64,000 bases of DNA from Clostridiales bacterium CCNA10 (GTDB taxonomy: Bacteria; Bacillota; Clostridia; Oscillospirales; Oscillospiraceae). The stretch is from NCBI GenBank assembly GCA_003573975.1, contig AP018533.1, positions 2,976,319 to 3,040,318 on the forward strand, written 5' to 3'. Positions 52,502 to 61,803 of the stretch are shown one piece after another. How positions within the stretch are numbered: the stretch's first letter is position 1; each line of letters begins with the position of its first letter. The notes under the pieces are model-generated. The model saw nothing but the letters and a program-made list of their open reading frames with translations. It was not told the origin of the DNA and ran no database searches. Both the position numbers and the translations under genes were made by a program.

Positions 52502-53668
52502 TTGGAGCTTACATTTGACGCGCTGGTCGTGGGCGCCGGATATGCCGGCGCGGTCTGCGCCCGGCAGCTGGCCGAGGGCGGAAAGCGGGTGCTGGTCCTG
52601 GAGCGCCGGGACCACATCGGCGGCAACGCCTACGACCGCCTGGACGGGGCCGGGGTGCTGATCCACCAGTATGGCCCTCACATCTTCCACACCAACAACA
52701 AGCGGGTCTTTGACTGGCTCTCCCGGTTCACGGTCTGGCGGGACTATCAGCACCGGGTCCTGGCCAATCTCCCGGACGGACAGGGCGGGCGGCAGACCTA
52801 CCCCGTCCCCTTCAACCTCACCTCGCTGGAGACCGCCTTCGGCCCGGCGGAGGGCGCGCGTCTGGGGGAAAAGCTCATCGCCGCCTACGGGGCGGAAAAA
52901 AAGGTGACCATCCTGGAGCTGCGGCAGGCCCGGGACCCGGAGATCGCCGCCCTGGCGGATTATGTGTATGAGCACGTCTTTGTTCACTACACCATGAAGC
53001 AGTGGGGCCAGACCCCCGAGGAGATCGACCCCAATACCACCGCCCGGGTGCCGGTCTTTCTCTCCCGGGACGACCGCTATTTCCAGGACGCCTATCAAGG
53101 GATGCCCCTGGAGGGCTATACCGTCCTGTTCCAGCGGATGCTGGACCACCCCGGCATCACAGTGGAGCTGGGGACGGACGCCCTGAAGCGGCTGGACCTG
53201 TCCGAAGGGCGGATCTGTCTGGACGGCGCGGAATTCTCCGGCCCGGTGATCTACACTGGACAGGCGGACGAGCTGTTCGCCTTCCGCTTTGGGCCCCTGC
53301 CTTACCGGACGCTGGACTTCCGGTTCGAGACCCTGGAGCAGGACGACTTCCAGGGCTGCGGCACGGTCAACTACACCGTGGACGAGGACTACACCCGCAT
53401 CACGGAGTTCAAGCACCTCACCGGCCAGGTCAAGCCCGGCGTCACCACCATCGTCAAGGAGTACTCCCGGGCCTTCACCGGCGCCCCCGGCGAGACGCCC
53501 TATTATGCCATCATCAATCCGGAAAACGACCGCCGGTACGCCCAGTACCGGACAGAGGCGGAGCGCTTCCCCAACCTGCACCTGCTGGGCCGCCTGGCCG
53601 AGTACAAATACTACAACATGGACGCCATCGCAGCCCGGGCGCTGGAGCTGGCCGGGCTGCTGACCTGA
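52502..53668 (+). CDS. glf: UDP-galactopyranose mutase
   Basis: A 388-residue flavoenzyme that converts UDP-galactopyranose to UDP-galactofuranose for surface glycans. The likely start is the TTG at 52502 (MELTFDALVVG), which puts the FAD-binding GAGYAG motif at residue 11; the frame is open further upstream. Family text: RRDHIGGNAYD, YGPHIFHTNNKRV, KQWGQTPEEI, and the C-terminal FPNLHLLGRLAEYKYYNMD. An extended -10 (TGATATACT) lies at about 52438-52446. The glycosyltransferase gene follows at 36 bases, suggesting a galactofuranose or wall-polymer pair. Confidence 0.96.
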   Translation: MELTFDALVVGAGYAGAVCARQLAEGGKRVLVLERRDHIGGNAYDRLDGAGVLIHQYGPHIFHTNNKRVFDWLSRFTVWRDYQHRVLANLPDGQGGRQTYPVPFNLTSLETAFGPAEGARLGEKLIAAYGAEKKVTILELRQARDPEIAALADYVYEHVFVHYTMKQWGQTPEEIDPNTTARVPVFLSRDDRYFQDAYQGMPLEGYTVLFQRMLDHPGITVELGTDALKRLDLSEGRICLDGAEFSGPVIYTGQADELFAFRFGPLPYRTLDFRFETLEQDDFQGCGTVNYTVDEDYTRITEFKHLTGQVKPGVTTIVKEYSRAFTGAPGETPYYAIINPENDRRYAQYRTEAERFPNLHLLGRLAEYKYYNMDAIAARALELAGLLT

Positions 53669-53704
53669 GCCGCGCCCTGTGAAACGATCGTAGGAGAGAA
53701 TAAC

Positions 53705-54733
53705 ATGGACAAACTCATTACCTTTGCCGTCCCCTGCTACAACTCCGCGGCTTATATGGAGCACTGTGTGGACACCCTGCTTCAGGGCGGCAGCGACATT
53801 GAGATCATTCTGGTGGACGACGGCTCCACCAAGGATGACACCCCGGCCATCTGCGACCGGTATCAGGAGCAGTACCCCGACATCGTCCGGGCCATCCATC
53901 AGCCCAATGGCGGCCACGGCGAGGGGGTCAACCAGGGCATCCGGAACGCCAGGGGTATCTACTACAAGGTGGTGGACTCCGATGACTGGGTGGACGTGCC
54001 CGCCCTGCACAAGGCGCTGGACAAGCTGCGCCAGTTCGTGCGGGACAACAAGCTGGTGGACATGATGGTGTGCAACTATGTCTATGAGCACGTCGAGAGC
54101 GAGAGCGAGAGGGTCATGCACTACCGCAACGTGTTCCCCCGCAACAAGGTGTTCGGCTGGGAGCAGATCGGCCGCTTCCGCCCCTCCCAGTACCTGCTGA
54201 TGCACAGCGTCATTTACCGCACCCAGCTGCTGCGGGACTGCGGACTGGAGCTGCCCAAGCACACCTTCTATGTGGACAACATCTTCGTCTATCAGCCCCT
54301 GCCCTCGGTGAAAAACATCTACTATCTGGATGTGGACCTGTACCGCTACTTCATCGGCCGCTCCGACCAGTCGGTGAACGAGAAGGTCATGGTCACCCGG
54401 GTGGACCAGCAGCTTCGGGTCACCTATCAGATGATCGACTCCCACGACCTGCGGACGGTGGGAGCCGATCACAAGAAGCTGGCCCGGTATATGTTCAACT
54501 ATCTGGCCATGATGATGGCCATCTCCTCCATCTTCCTGGTCATCGACGGCCGCCCCGAGGCGCTGGGCAAAAAGACCCAGCTGTGGGAGTACCTGCGCAC
54601 CGTGGACTCCGGCCTCTACCACAAGATGAAGTACCGGGCGGTCTCCGCCTTCACCAACTTCCCCGGCTATCAGGGCAGAAAGCTGTCCGTCCAGCTCTAC
54701 CGCCTGGCCCGGAAGATCTACAAGTTCAACTGA
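53705..54733 (+). CDS. Family 2 glycosyltransferase
   Basis: A 342-residue GT-A glycosyltransferase. N-terminal TFAVPCYNSAAYMEHC, then IEIILVDDGSTKD and KVVDSDDWVD carrying the DxD-type aspartates. GGAGAG lies about 7 bases upstream. The family places sugars on lipid- or wall-linked acceptors; adjacency to glf suggests UDP-galactofuranose as donor (inference). A terminator ends the pair. Confidence 0.93.
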   Translation: MDKLITFAVPCYNSAAYMEHCVDTLLQGGSDIEIILVDDGSTKDDTPAICDRYQEQYPDIVRAIHQPNGGHGEGVNQGIRNARGIYYKVVDSDDWVDVPALHKALDKLRQFVRDNKLVDMMVCNYVYEHVESESERVMHYRNVFPRNKVFGWEQIGRFRPSQYLLMHSVIYRTQLLRDCGLELPKHTFYVDNIFVYQPLPSVKNIYYLDVDLYRYFIGRSDQSVNEKVMVTRVDQQLRVTYQMIDSHDLRTVGADHKKLARYMFNYLAMMMAISSIFLVIDGRPEALGKKTQLWEYLRTVDSGLYHKMKYRAVSAFTNFPGYQGRKLSVQLYRLARKIYKFN

Positions 54734-54755
54734 GAGGTCCTTCCACGCCCCCTCC

Positions 54756-54786
54756 GCCCCCGGGATCCTGTCCCGGGGGCGTTTTT
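54756..54786 (+). terminator. Terminator after the glycosyltransferase
   Basis: GCCCCCGGGA pairs with TCCCGGGGGC around TCCTG, followed by GTTTTT. Confidence 0.85.
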
Positions 54787-54820
54787 GTCCCGCCTTTGCT
54801 CCCGTGGGCGTCACTTGCTC

Positions 54821-54849
54821 TTGACTTTCACGGCCAAAATTTATACAAT
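54821..54849 (+). promoter_or_regulatory. Promoter of proS
   Basis: TTGACT and TACAAT separated by 17 bases, about 57 bases before the start codon. No T-box leader fits in this short space. Confidence 0.6.
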
Positions 54850-54905
54850 AAAGCTTACGAGTTTTCCAATCTCATTCATTTTTGAACATAAAGGACTGAA
54901 ACGAT

Positions 54906-56351
54906 ATGGCCAAGGATTCCAACAAGAAGCAGGTGGAGCAGATCACCGATATGGAGGTGGACTTTGCCCAGTGGTACACCGACGTGTGCCGGAAGGCAGA
55001 GCTGATCGACTACTCCTCCATCAAGGGAATGTTCATCTACCGCCCCTATGGCTACGCCATTTGGGAAAACATCCAGCACGAACTGGATCAGAAGTTCAAG
55101 GAGACAGGGCACGAGAACGTGTACCTGCCCATGCTCATTCCCGAGTCCCTGCTCCAGAAGGAGAAGGACCACGTGGAGGGCTTCGCCCCCGAGTGCGCCT
55201 GGGTCACCTACGGCGGCAGCGAGAAGCTGGAGGAGCGCTACTGCATCCGTCCCACCTCTGAGACCCTGTTCTGCGAGCACTACAAGAACATTATCCACTC
55301 CCACCGGGACCTGCCCAAACTGTACAACCAGTGGTGCTCTGTCCTGCGCTGGGAAAAGACCAGCCGCCCCTTCCTGCGCCACCGGGAGTTCCTGTGGCAG
55401 GAGGGCCATACCATGCACGCCACCGAAGAGGAGGCCCGCGAGGAGACCATGCGGATGCTGAACATCTACGCGGACTTCATGGAGAATGTGCTGGCCATGC
55501 CCGTGGTCCGGGGCCGCAAGACGGACAAGGAGAAGTTCAACGGCGCGGAGGAGACCTACACCGTTGAGTGCATGATGCACGACCGGAAGGCCCTCCAGGC
55601 GGGCACCAGCCACTACTTCGGCGACGGCTTTGCCCAGGCCTTCGACATCACCTTCACCGGCAAGGACAACCAGCTCCACCACCCCCACCAGACCAGCTGG
55701 GGCGTGTCCACCCGCATGATCGGCGGCATTATCATGACCCACGGCGACAACAGCGGCCTGGTGCTGCCCCCCCGCATCGCCCCCATCCAGGCCATGGTCA
55801 TCCCTGTGGCCCAGCACAAGCCTGGCGTGTTGGACGCCGCCAACGGCCTGCTGGCCCGCCTGAAAGCCGCCGGCATTCGGGCCGCCATGGATGACTCCGA
55901 CCAGTCCATGGGCTGGAAGGCCGCCCAGTATGAGATGAAGGGCGTGCCCCTCCGGGTGGAGATCGGCCCCAAGGATATGGAGAAGAACCAGTGCTGCATC
56001 TGCCGCCGGGACTCCGGGGAGAAGGTCTTTGTCTCTCTGGACGAGCTGGAGATCACGGTGTCTCAGCTGCTGGACGCCGTCCACGACGGCCTGTACCAGC
56101 GCGCCAAGAAGAACCTGGAGGACCACACCAAGGTGTGCATGACCCTGGACGAGGTCAAGGAGTTCATGGAGTCTGAGGGCGGCTTCGCCAAGACTATGTG
56201 GTGCGGCGATCTGGAGTGTGAGTTGAAAATGAAGGAGCAGGCCGGTGTCTCTTCCCGGTGTATGCCCCTCCAGCAGGAGCATGTAAGCGACGTGTGCGTC
56301 TGCTGCGGCAAGCCCGCCAAGCACTCCATCCTCTGGGGTGTGGCCTACTAA
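54906..56351 (+). CDS. proS: Prolyl-tRNA synthetase, short (eukaryote/archaea-like) type
   Basis: A 481-residue class II synthetase without the INS editing domain, as expected for the ProS type 3 found in many Clostridia. Motif 2 region: [29 protein letters not shown]; motif 1 and RPTSE are present. The C-terminal zinc-binding-type domain has CCICRRDSG and [11 protein letters not shown], and the protein ends in a tyrosine as usual for this group. Monocistronic with its own promoter and terminator. It is the last gene of the GC-rich core. Confidence 0.96.
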   Translation: MAKDSNKKQVEQITDMEVDFAQWYTDVCRKAELIDYSSIKGMFIYRPYGYAIWENIQHELDQKFKETGHENVYLPMLIPESLLQKEKDHVEGFAPECAWVTYGGSEKLEERYCIRPTSETLFCEHYKNIIHSHRDLPKLYNQWCSVLRWEKTSRPFLRHREFLWQEGHTMHATEEEAREETMRMLNIYADFMENVLAMPVVRGRKTDKEKFNGAEETYTVECMMHDRKALQAGTSHYFGDGFAQAFDITFTGKDNQLHHPHQTSWGVSTRMIGGIIMTHGDNSGLVLPPRIAPIQAMVIPVAQHKPGVLDAANGLLARLKAAGIRAAMDDSDQSMGWKAAQYEMKGVPLRVEIGPKDMEKNQCCICRRDSGEKVFVSLDELEITVSQLLDAVHDGLYQRAKKNLEDHTKVCMTLDEVKEFMESEGGFAKTMWCGDLECELKMKEQAGVSSRCMPLQQEHVSDVCVCCGKPAKHSILWGVAY

Positions 56352-56372
56352 GCCGCTTAACCGGAAAAACAG

Positions 56373-56421
56373 AAAAGCCGTCAGGGATATGCAGCGTGCA
56401 TTTTATCCCTGACGGCTTTTT
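56373..56421 (+). terminator. Terminator of proS
   Basis: AAAAGCCGTCAGGGAT pairs with ATCCCTGACGGCTTTT with a 16-base loop and a T tail. Confidence 0.85.
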
Positions 56422-56499
56422 CCGTGGCTTACGTATAAACTGCAAAAAAGTTGTGCGATCCCATTTCAGTACCACTGTATACTTCAAATAGGCTTGCAA

Positions 56500-57150
56500 T
56501 TATACTTTTCTGCCAGAGCCCATTTCAAAATGGTATTTTACAATTCCAAAATCCAGTTTGGTATAAAAACCCCTCCCACAGCTGGCGTTGACTGTGCCGT
56601 CAGAGGAGAGTTCAAAGAAAAATTTCTGCTGATTCATCGCGGTCGGAGCAAGAAGTGCGGCTTCCACGCCATTCAAAAACCATTCCGGCATATTTTCAGT
56701 ATAGTTGCAAACCGCCTGCAGCGGCTTGTCCTTATGCGGCACGCCTTGTGTTTCACCATGACCGAATGCAATCAGACATAGTTCTTTTTCATCCTTGCAA
56801 ATATCTGCCTTGCTCTTTCCGTGAGTCACCGCTACCCAACAGCTATTGAGTCCAAGCTCCTGTATTTTCAAAACAATTTCTTCCCCATAATATCCCAGTA
56901 CTTCATCCATTTGGGGGGATTTTTTACCCACAAGAGCGATATAATTTTTTACTCCGGCGAAGTGTCCATAGCGCGCCTTCATAGAGTCGAAACACTGCGG
57001 CTCATCATAAAAAATCTGAATATGCAGCCCAGCGTCATGGTTGATTTTTTCAATCAACTCATTCAGTACCGTACGCTGTTTTGAAACAACCGCAATATCT
57101 TTGTATTGGCGAACACTATGCCGTTGTTTCATAAGTTCCAATATTTCCAT
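56500..57150 (-). CDS. Nitroreductase-family flavoprotein
   Basis: A 216-residue nitroreductase. The N-terminal RHSVRQYKD is the classic FMN-binding start; GLNSCWVAVTHG and IAFGHGETQ follow, and APTAMNQQKFFFEL is the late FMN contact. GGAGG lies about 7 bases upstream. Such enzymes use FMN and NAD(P)H to reduce nitro or quinone compounds. It lies 27 bases after the ArsR-type gene and is probably regulated by it. Codon use is clearly AT-richer than in proS. Confidence 0.88.
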   Translation of the reverse strand: MEILELMKQRHSVRQYKDIAVVSKQRTVLNELIEKINHDAGLHIQIFYDEPQCFDSMKARYGHFAGVKNYIALVGKKSPQMDEVLGYYGEEIVLKIQELGLNSCWVAVTHGKSKADICKDEKELCLIAFGHGETQGVPHKDKPLQAVCNYTENMPEWFLNGVEAALLAPTAMNQQKFFFELSSDGTVNASCGRGFYTKLDFGIVKYHFEMGSGRKV

Positions 57151-57177
57151 GAAAAAGTTACCTCCAATTCTGTTCCT

Positions 57178-57531
57178 TTACTCCCCGCTTCTGTCCGGCA
57201 GTTCTTTTGAAATTTTCATTGCGAGCTGCAAGGTCTCTATCAGCCGTTCAAAGGCTTCCATCTCGGAATCAAAATAATAAAAATTTTTCGTTCCCTCTTT
57301 CCGCACTTTCACAATCCCAGCATCTTTCATGATCTGCAGGTGATGGGAAACCGCTGGGCGGGAGAGGTTTGTCCTCTCTGTGATCTCCCCCACCCGAACA
57401 CCCATGCAGTGACCCATTTTCATCATTTCTACAATGAGGTGCTGCCTTGTTTCATCACTGATCGCGGTCAAAATCTTTGCTGAAGCGGAGAAGTTTTCTG
57501 CCAAAGCGAAAATCTTTTCATTCACATCCAT
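57178..57531 (-). CDS. ArsR-type winged-helix regulator
   Basis: A 117-residue regulator from ATG 57531 (MDVNEKIFAL). The frame is open upstream, but those codons come from an IS30 end and are not native. The winged helix reads AISDETRQHLIVEM, then GEITERTNLSRPAVSHHLQIMKDAGIV and KEGTKNFYYFD. No metal-binding CxC motif in the alpha-3 position, so the effector may be redox or organic rather than a metal. It heads the nitroreductase operon. Confidence 0.88.
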   Translation of the reverse strand: MDVNEKIFALAENFSASAKILTAISDETRQHLIVEMMKMGHCMGVRVGEITERTNLSRPAVSHHLQIMKDAGIVKVRKEGTKNFYYFDSEMEAFERLIETLQLAMKISKELPDRSGE

Positions 57532-57554
57532 ACGCATCTCTCTTTTGTTGGTCG

Positions 57555-57745
57555 ATTGTAAAATGAAGTTGGACACCTAAGAAAAAATCCATAGTGATTT
57601 TCCCCACATGGTAGAATGAAGTTTGCACACAACTTCTTCCAAGGGAGGGCAATCACTATGGACTGCCAAGATTATATCACAGAATCGGTAGAACGCAAGA
57701 AGGGACAGCACTTACAGCGAGAGGAACGAGGCGCAATCCAGCATC
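57555..57745 (+). pseudogene. Truncated IS30 copy (terminal repeat plus transposase start)
   Basis: About 191 bases match the right end of the IS30 element at 20525-21791: the terminal repeat, the leader, and the first codons of the transposase (ATG 57658, MDCQDYITES...). Identity stops abruptly after the codons for IQH, where unrelated sequence begins. It sits 24 bases upstream of the arsR start and may have replaced its native promoter. Confidence 0.85.
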
Positions 57746-58117
57746 CGGGTCCGCTGATCCCGGCGCGGTCTCTCCCTGGATGAGGCCGGCATAGACCTCC
57801 CCCCTTCCTGAGGCGGAGTTTCCCCCGCCCATTGTTGTTCTATTTTACACTATTTCATCCGCTCCTGGCAATGCGCACAGGCAGGATATGCCTGTTTTTT
57901 TCGGCCGTCCGGAACCACACCCTTCAAAGAAACATCTGTATGCGATACTGTCCAGGAGAAACGAACACCCTCCCAGCGGTTCCTTGCCGTGCGGCATTTT
58001 ATGGTTCCCGCACCGCTCGATTTGTGTTCATCCACAGAAGGAATGTACTCGGATGGCGAAAATACGATGTGGAAGGGCTGGTTGCGTCCAATATTTTCTT
58101 GCAATAAGACAAAACCG

Positions 58118-58200
58118 CCGCGAAGCGGCGGCCCCAAACCGAAGCCCAGCGACAGCGGGTTCGGTTTGGAAAGGAGGAGCAGCGGCGTGAGCGCGCTCTG
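58118..58200. repeat. Second copy of the covarying hairpin repeat
   Basis: GGCGGCCCCAAACCGAA-GCCCAGCGACAGCGGG-TTCGGTTTGG matches the 47966-48008 copy in flanks and loop, but the stem differs (CCAAACCGAA here, CCAACGCAAA there) with pairing preserved in both. Confidence 0.65.
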
Positions 58201-58214
58201 ACTTTTGTAAAAAA

Positions 58215-58246
58215 GTCGGAGCAAACGATATGACGTTTGCTCCGAC
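58215..58246. repeat. Perfect 13-bp hairpin
   Basis: GTCGGAGCAAACG and CGTTTGCTCCGAC around ATATGA, directly downstream of the repeat above and perhaps part of the same element. Confidence 0.55.
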
Positions 58247-58345
58247 GTGGTATGAGTGGTGATACAGAACTTTTTGAAAACCCCAGTAATATCAAGGGCT
58301 TGTGGGCATCCGAATAGAAAATTATCTTGTATATCCCCCTGTTTT

Positions 58346-58378
58346 AGGGCGGCTGTTTTGAAGCAGCCGCCCTTTTAT
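58346..58378 (+). terminator. Terminator hairpin
   Basis: AGGGCGGCTG pairs with CAGCCGCCCT around TTTTGAAG and is followed by TTTATTA. No intact gene lies upstream. Confidence 0.7.
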
Positions 58379-58456
58379 TAATGTCCAAAATAAATGTACC
58401 GATTGGGGTTGAAAAAGCCTCTTTTTTCTTTTTGTATTGCCCGTTAGAAATAGGAC

Positions 58457-58780
58457 ATGGGTGATTTATCACCCAGCGTGTCAAAGTGGCACAGAAGTAG
58501 CTTTTTTCTCAGAAAACAACACTTTTTTAAATCTACGAAAATATGTCATCTATGCGACGCTCCATCTCACCAAACGGCTCAACCGTATGTGGACGATCCG
58601 AATACGGCTTGTCCAGATACGGGAAAACCGGATATGGATAACCCATGTCTGGAAAACCGGCCACAATTAAATAAAGATAAAAGAAATACAGATTCATCAA
58701 GTACAAAAGGATCAAATCCTATCCTATCATGTCTCCAAGTTACTGCACGAACCAAACGGCCGGCGTGGCTGGGAGGTTAA
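58457..58780 (+). pseudogene. Remnant of a replication initiator (RepA-type)
   Basis: The frame contains PNTACPDTGKPDMDNPCLEN followed by a RPQLNKDKRNTD stretch. This proline/aspartate-rich repeat and the following asparagine-rich phrase are what I know from the middle of RepA-type initiators of Clostridia plasmids and integrative elements. The conserved N-terminal DNA-binding domain is absent and frames shift around it, so this is decayed. Confidence 0.5.
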
Positions 58781-59046
58781 CAACGCCTGTGGAGTTTGAA
58801 AATCCGCTGTATACCACCGAAAGAATCCTGATGGACGATTATAGGATGCTCTATGGGGAATCATCAACAATGGCTGCCGTGTGGAAAAAGTGGAAAAGGA
58901 CAGGGAAGGTTCACGAGAGCATACTCCCCAAGACTCCATCTAAGAACAGATGGGGGATGCAAAGTAGAGGGTATGGAACGCAAAATTCCAGAAAAGTCTA
59001 TCACAAAGAAAACTCCAGAGGTAGGGTGATCTATCATTTGGGGTAA
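58729..59046 (+). CDS. Hypothetical small protein, doubtful
   Basis: An open frame of 105 residues that overlaps the RepA remnant and has no clear ribosome binding site. It is lysine/arginine-rich near the end (KKWKRTGKVH). I recognise no family. It may be part of the same decayed element. Confidence 0.25.
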   Translation: MSPSYCTNQTAGVAGRLTTPVEFENPLYTTERILMDDYRMLYGESSTMAAVWKKWKRTGKVHESILPKTPSKNRWGMQSRGYGTQNSRKVYHKENSRGRVIYHLG

Positions 59047-59352
59047 GAAATAGTATCTAGAATAAGTATTTATCTTGGGCGAGAACGGCAGATACTATTA
59101 CAACAAACTCTGCAACAGCTACCCCGCATAAATAAAGTTTCTGAGCAGCGGCGGTGTTTTCTACTACTCTAAAAAGTAGAGGAGTTAGGATTAAAAGTGT
59201 GGAAAAATTTCATGTGGCTGTTCTTCTGTCCTTTACATACAAAATTAATATCAGGTTTATCTATAAATCTTTTATTACAATTGTGATTAAGGTATAATAA
59301 AACATAAAAATCAGAGAATAGAACAAGAATAATGTATTATTGGAGCAAACAT

Positions 59353-61116
59353 ATGAAAAAGCAAATGAGACATATTTCGTATATGCAATCACTGAGTTAT
59401 GCGGAATTAATTGAAGATATTAAATCTAATGTCGATGAATCCTTTTTTGAACCGCTTATGGGTAGAAAGTATTTGCAATGGATTTATTATAGCAGATATT
59501 TTTCAGATTCTGAAAAGAAAACTATTGTCGAACACTTGAAAGTTAAAATGCCAAGCCATGCTCAAGAACTGGAACTTGATTACTGTTTTATAGAAACTTT
59601 TTTCCCGATTTCGTCAAAAATATATGAAGAAATTTGCGAAACAATAAATGGGCACTTTGCAAATTCAATGTTTATATTCTCCTATTGTCTGAGCAAGTAC
59701 ATAGAGATTAATCCAGGCACAATTGGTACGGCAAAAGAACTCCTGATGAAGATTGCTATGAAAGTATTAGGGAAAGAACTAGAGGTGTTCGGACAGCAAA
59801 TAATTCTTTCTGATTCAGTATATTATCAATATTCGCCTTTGATTGAGGATATGTACCAAAAGGCAATCCTATATGGTGCATTGCAAGAGAAATATGATGC
59901 TATTAGTTTTGGACGCGAGCAAATAGTTAGTATTTCTTGCTTAAATAGCCCCCCCTTACTGACAATGCGGCTTGTTGATACAGAGTTTGAGAGAGGGCTT
60001 CAATATGGGTGTCAATATGACAATTATTTAGCAAGTAGAAAAGGTGAGATTATTAATCCTATATACGCTCATTATAAATGTAAAATATGCAGTTACTGCT
60101 CCCTAATGGGTATTCCTGATGATGTAAAAGAACTTGCGTTTAACTTGTTGGAAAGACAATTTCTAACTATGAAATCTATTGATGCACTATTCTTTTATAC
60201 AGGAACTTTACCCTCATTTGTACTATCCATTATATCTTTGATATACACAGAAATAGTTAAACTAGTTCTGTTCTCCGATTCCTCTTACATCATTCTTTCA
60301 AAAAATGATATTCGCAAAAACATGATGTGGGGAAACCAAATTTTAGATTCTGATTTTAATGATTGTTATGAGCTGGTAATCAAGCATGAACAATCAAAGG
60401 GATATTTTTTGCCGTTGAGCGAGAGCAATTGTTTGTTGATTGGTAAATGGATGTTTGATTTTGACATTTCAGTTATTGAAAATGCAAAATCAGTGTCTCT
60501 TGATGCCAAAATATCTAAACGTCTTGGAAAAAGTTCCAACTTTTTTGGCAAGAATGTGTTTGAAAAATTTGTCCGTGATCGCTTGAAATTGTATAACTGG
60601 AAAGTAACACAGTCTTCAATAACTCTAAAGAGAAACAAACAAATCATTACAGATGTAGACTTGCTTGCTTATAAAGACGGTATAGTAGTTATTGGAGAGG
60701 TGAAGGTTGCTCATTGTGAACGTAGCGCTTACCAAATATGGAAAGCATCTGTTACTTTACGGCAAGCACAAGAACAGGCAAAAATTACATCGGATATTTT
60801 AAAAAATGATTTTACCTTATTACGCGCGATTTTTGCTAAGGATAATATTAAACTTCAAGCACAGGATATCAAACATATAATTCCAGTAGTTATAACGACA
60901 AGCAATTATTTTACAAATTTAGAAAAAACACCAGCTATAATTGGTTTTGACATGTTAATGGAACTAATGAATCATGCCCAAGGTGACGGCAGTTCAAAAT
61001 TAATATTTCAATCGCTAACAAACCCTACTTCGTTATTCTCTTTTTCTAAACTTTCAAAAATAGAAAGTGTTATAGAAACAGACAGGTTTCATATTATTTA
61101 TGAAGACCTCGAATAG
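59353..61116 (+). CDS. AT-rich protein with C-terminal PD-(D/E)XK nuclease motif, probable defence gene
   Basis: A 587-residue protein from ATG 59353 (GGAG at 7-8 bases; an upstream ATG at 59332 has no such site). Residues 1 to about 390 are helical and unlike anything I recognise. Residues about 410-520 read as a restriction-endonuclease fold: FEKFVRDRL (helix with glutamate), then TDVDLLAYKDGIVVIGEVKV, where D and E-x-K fit PD-(D/E)XK, then a QxxxA-type helix (LRQAQEQAK). Codons are extremely AT-rich compared with the whole window, a sign of transfer. It stands alone with no methylase, so a type II system is unlikely; an abortive or modification-dependent nuclease is possible. Confidence 0.65.
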   Translation: MKKQMRHISYMQSLSYAELIEDIKSNVDESFFEPLMGRKYLQWIYYSRYFSDSEKKTIVEHLKVKMPSHAQELELDYCFIETFFPISSKIYEEICETINGHFANSMFIFSYCLSKYIEINPGTIGTAKELLMKIAMKVLGKELEVFGQQIILSDSVYYQYSPLIEDMYQKAILYGALQEKYDAISFGREQIVSISCLNSPPLLTMRLVDTEFERGLQYGCQYDNYLASRKGEIINPIYAHYKCKICSYCSLMGIPDDVKELAFNLLERQFLTMKSIDALFFYTGTLPSFVLSIISLIYTEIVKLVLFSDSSYIILSKNDIRKNMMWGNQILDSDFNDCYELVIKHEQSKGYFLPLSESNCLLIGKWMFDFDISVIENAKSVSLDAKISKRLGKSSNFFGKNVFEKFVRDRLKLYNWKVTQSSITLKRNKQIITDVDLLAYKDGIVVIGEVKVAHCERSAYQIWKASVTLRQAQEQAKITSDILKNDFTLLRAIFAKDNIKLQAQDIKHIIPVVITTSNYFTNLEKTPAIIGFDMLMELMNHAQGDGSSKLIFQSLTNPTSLFSFSKLSKIESVIETDRFHIIYEDLE

Positions 61117-61236
61117 TAAAACAGTGTTTTTTCAAACAAATCTACTATTTACATTCTAGTCTCGATTCCATTATGCGTTTTTTAACAGGGTATTTGTATT
61201 CCGACAGAGGGTATCATATTTTACCTCTCTGCGGCT

Positions 61237-61381
61237 TCATTTGTAGACCAGTCGGTTGTGAATATGGCCCTTGTCAATATGGGTGGTCAGTACAAACTCG
61301 TACTTGCCACCCATTATTTCTTTTGTAAGCTGCATCCCGATTTCATGGCCTTCTTTGACAAATATCTTTCCAGGCTTAAAA
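61237..61381 (-). pseudogene. Relaxase (mobilization nuclease) fragment
   Basis: A minus-strand frame of about 48 codons: a lysine-rich start, IGMQLTKEIMGGKYEFVLTT, then HIDKGHIHNRLV. The H-x-D-x-x-H-x-H arrangement is the metal-binding motif of MobA-type relaxases, with the last histidine replaced by arginine. It ends at a stop a few codons later and has no start, so it is an internal remnant of a mobilizable element. Confidence 0.65.
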
Positions 61382-61740
61382 GCATCTGTTTATCGCAACC
61401 CTACCAGGGATAAGCTTCCGATCCGCTTTGTCTGGAATGGGCCATCTTGTGCTCATCAGAAGTCATTTCTCTGCTGTTATCCGGTCGTGTAGGATGATGG
61501 GCGTTTGTAATCATAGGGCAGCGGCGTTCTTTCTGAATAAGGGTTTGGGACTATCCCAACAAGCAATTTTGCATTTAGGAACAGGGGGTCCCTAAAGCAA
61601 AAATTCGCAAGTGAGGCCTCACTTGCTGTGCTTGCTCAGAGTCCTTATCCCTGTCAAGGTTTCCTTTTCCTGCCTGTAAAATTCTCAATTTTCAAATGTG
61701 AAAACATACATAAATCTCCTGTTTTGCGACAATGAAAAGA
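61382..61740. other. Gene-free stretch, possible transfer-origin debris
   Basis: No gene was recognised. It contains the palindrome GCAAGTGAGGCCTCACTTGC at 61607-61626, close to the relaxase fragment, which could belong to an old oriT region. Unproven. Confidence 0.3.
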
Positions 61741-61769
61741 TTGACAAGCAAATGAAATATTGCTATAGT
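61741..61769 (+). promoter_or_regulatory. Promoter of the TetR gene
   Basis: TTGACA at 61741-61746 and TATAGT at 61764-61769 with a 17-base spacer. Confidence 0.75.
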
Positions 61770-61773
61770 ATAT

Positions 61774-61790
61774 ACAGACCGTTGGTTTGT
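61774..61790 (+). promoter_or_regulatory. Candidate TetR operator at the tetR start region
   Basis: ACAGACCGTTGGTTTGT is an imperfect palindrome just after the -10 box. It resembles the perfect site at 62506-62522. Confidence 0.45.
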
Positions 61791-61803
61791 ATGGAGGTGT
61801 GGG

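Larger units (their letters stand above)
57746..58345. other. Gene-free stretch with repeats
   Basis: Only overlapping short frames occur. It contains a repeat related to the 47974 hairpin (58134-58143 pairing with 58160-58169) and a perfect 13-bp hairpin at 58215-58246. Nothing coding was recognised. Confidence 0.5.

Noticed and set aside
52415-54814. 799-residue frame antisense to glf and the glycosyltransferase
   Set aside because: Spans two real genes on the other strand and has no recognisable domains.
58437-58670. Intact 77-residue gene
   Set aside because: It overlaps the better frame of the RepA remnant and lacks a ribosome binding site.
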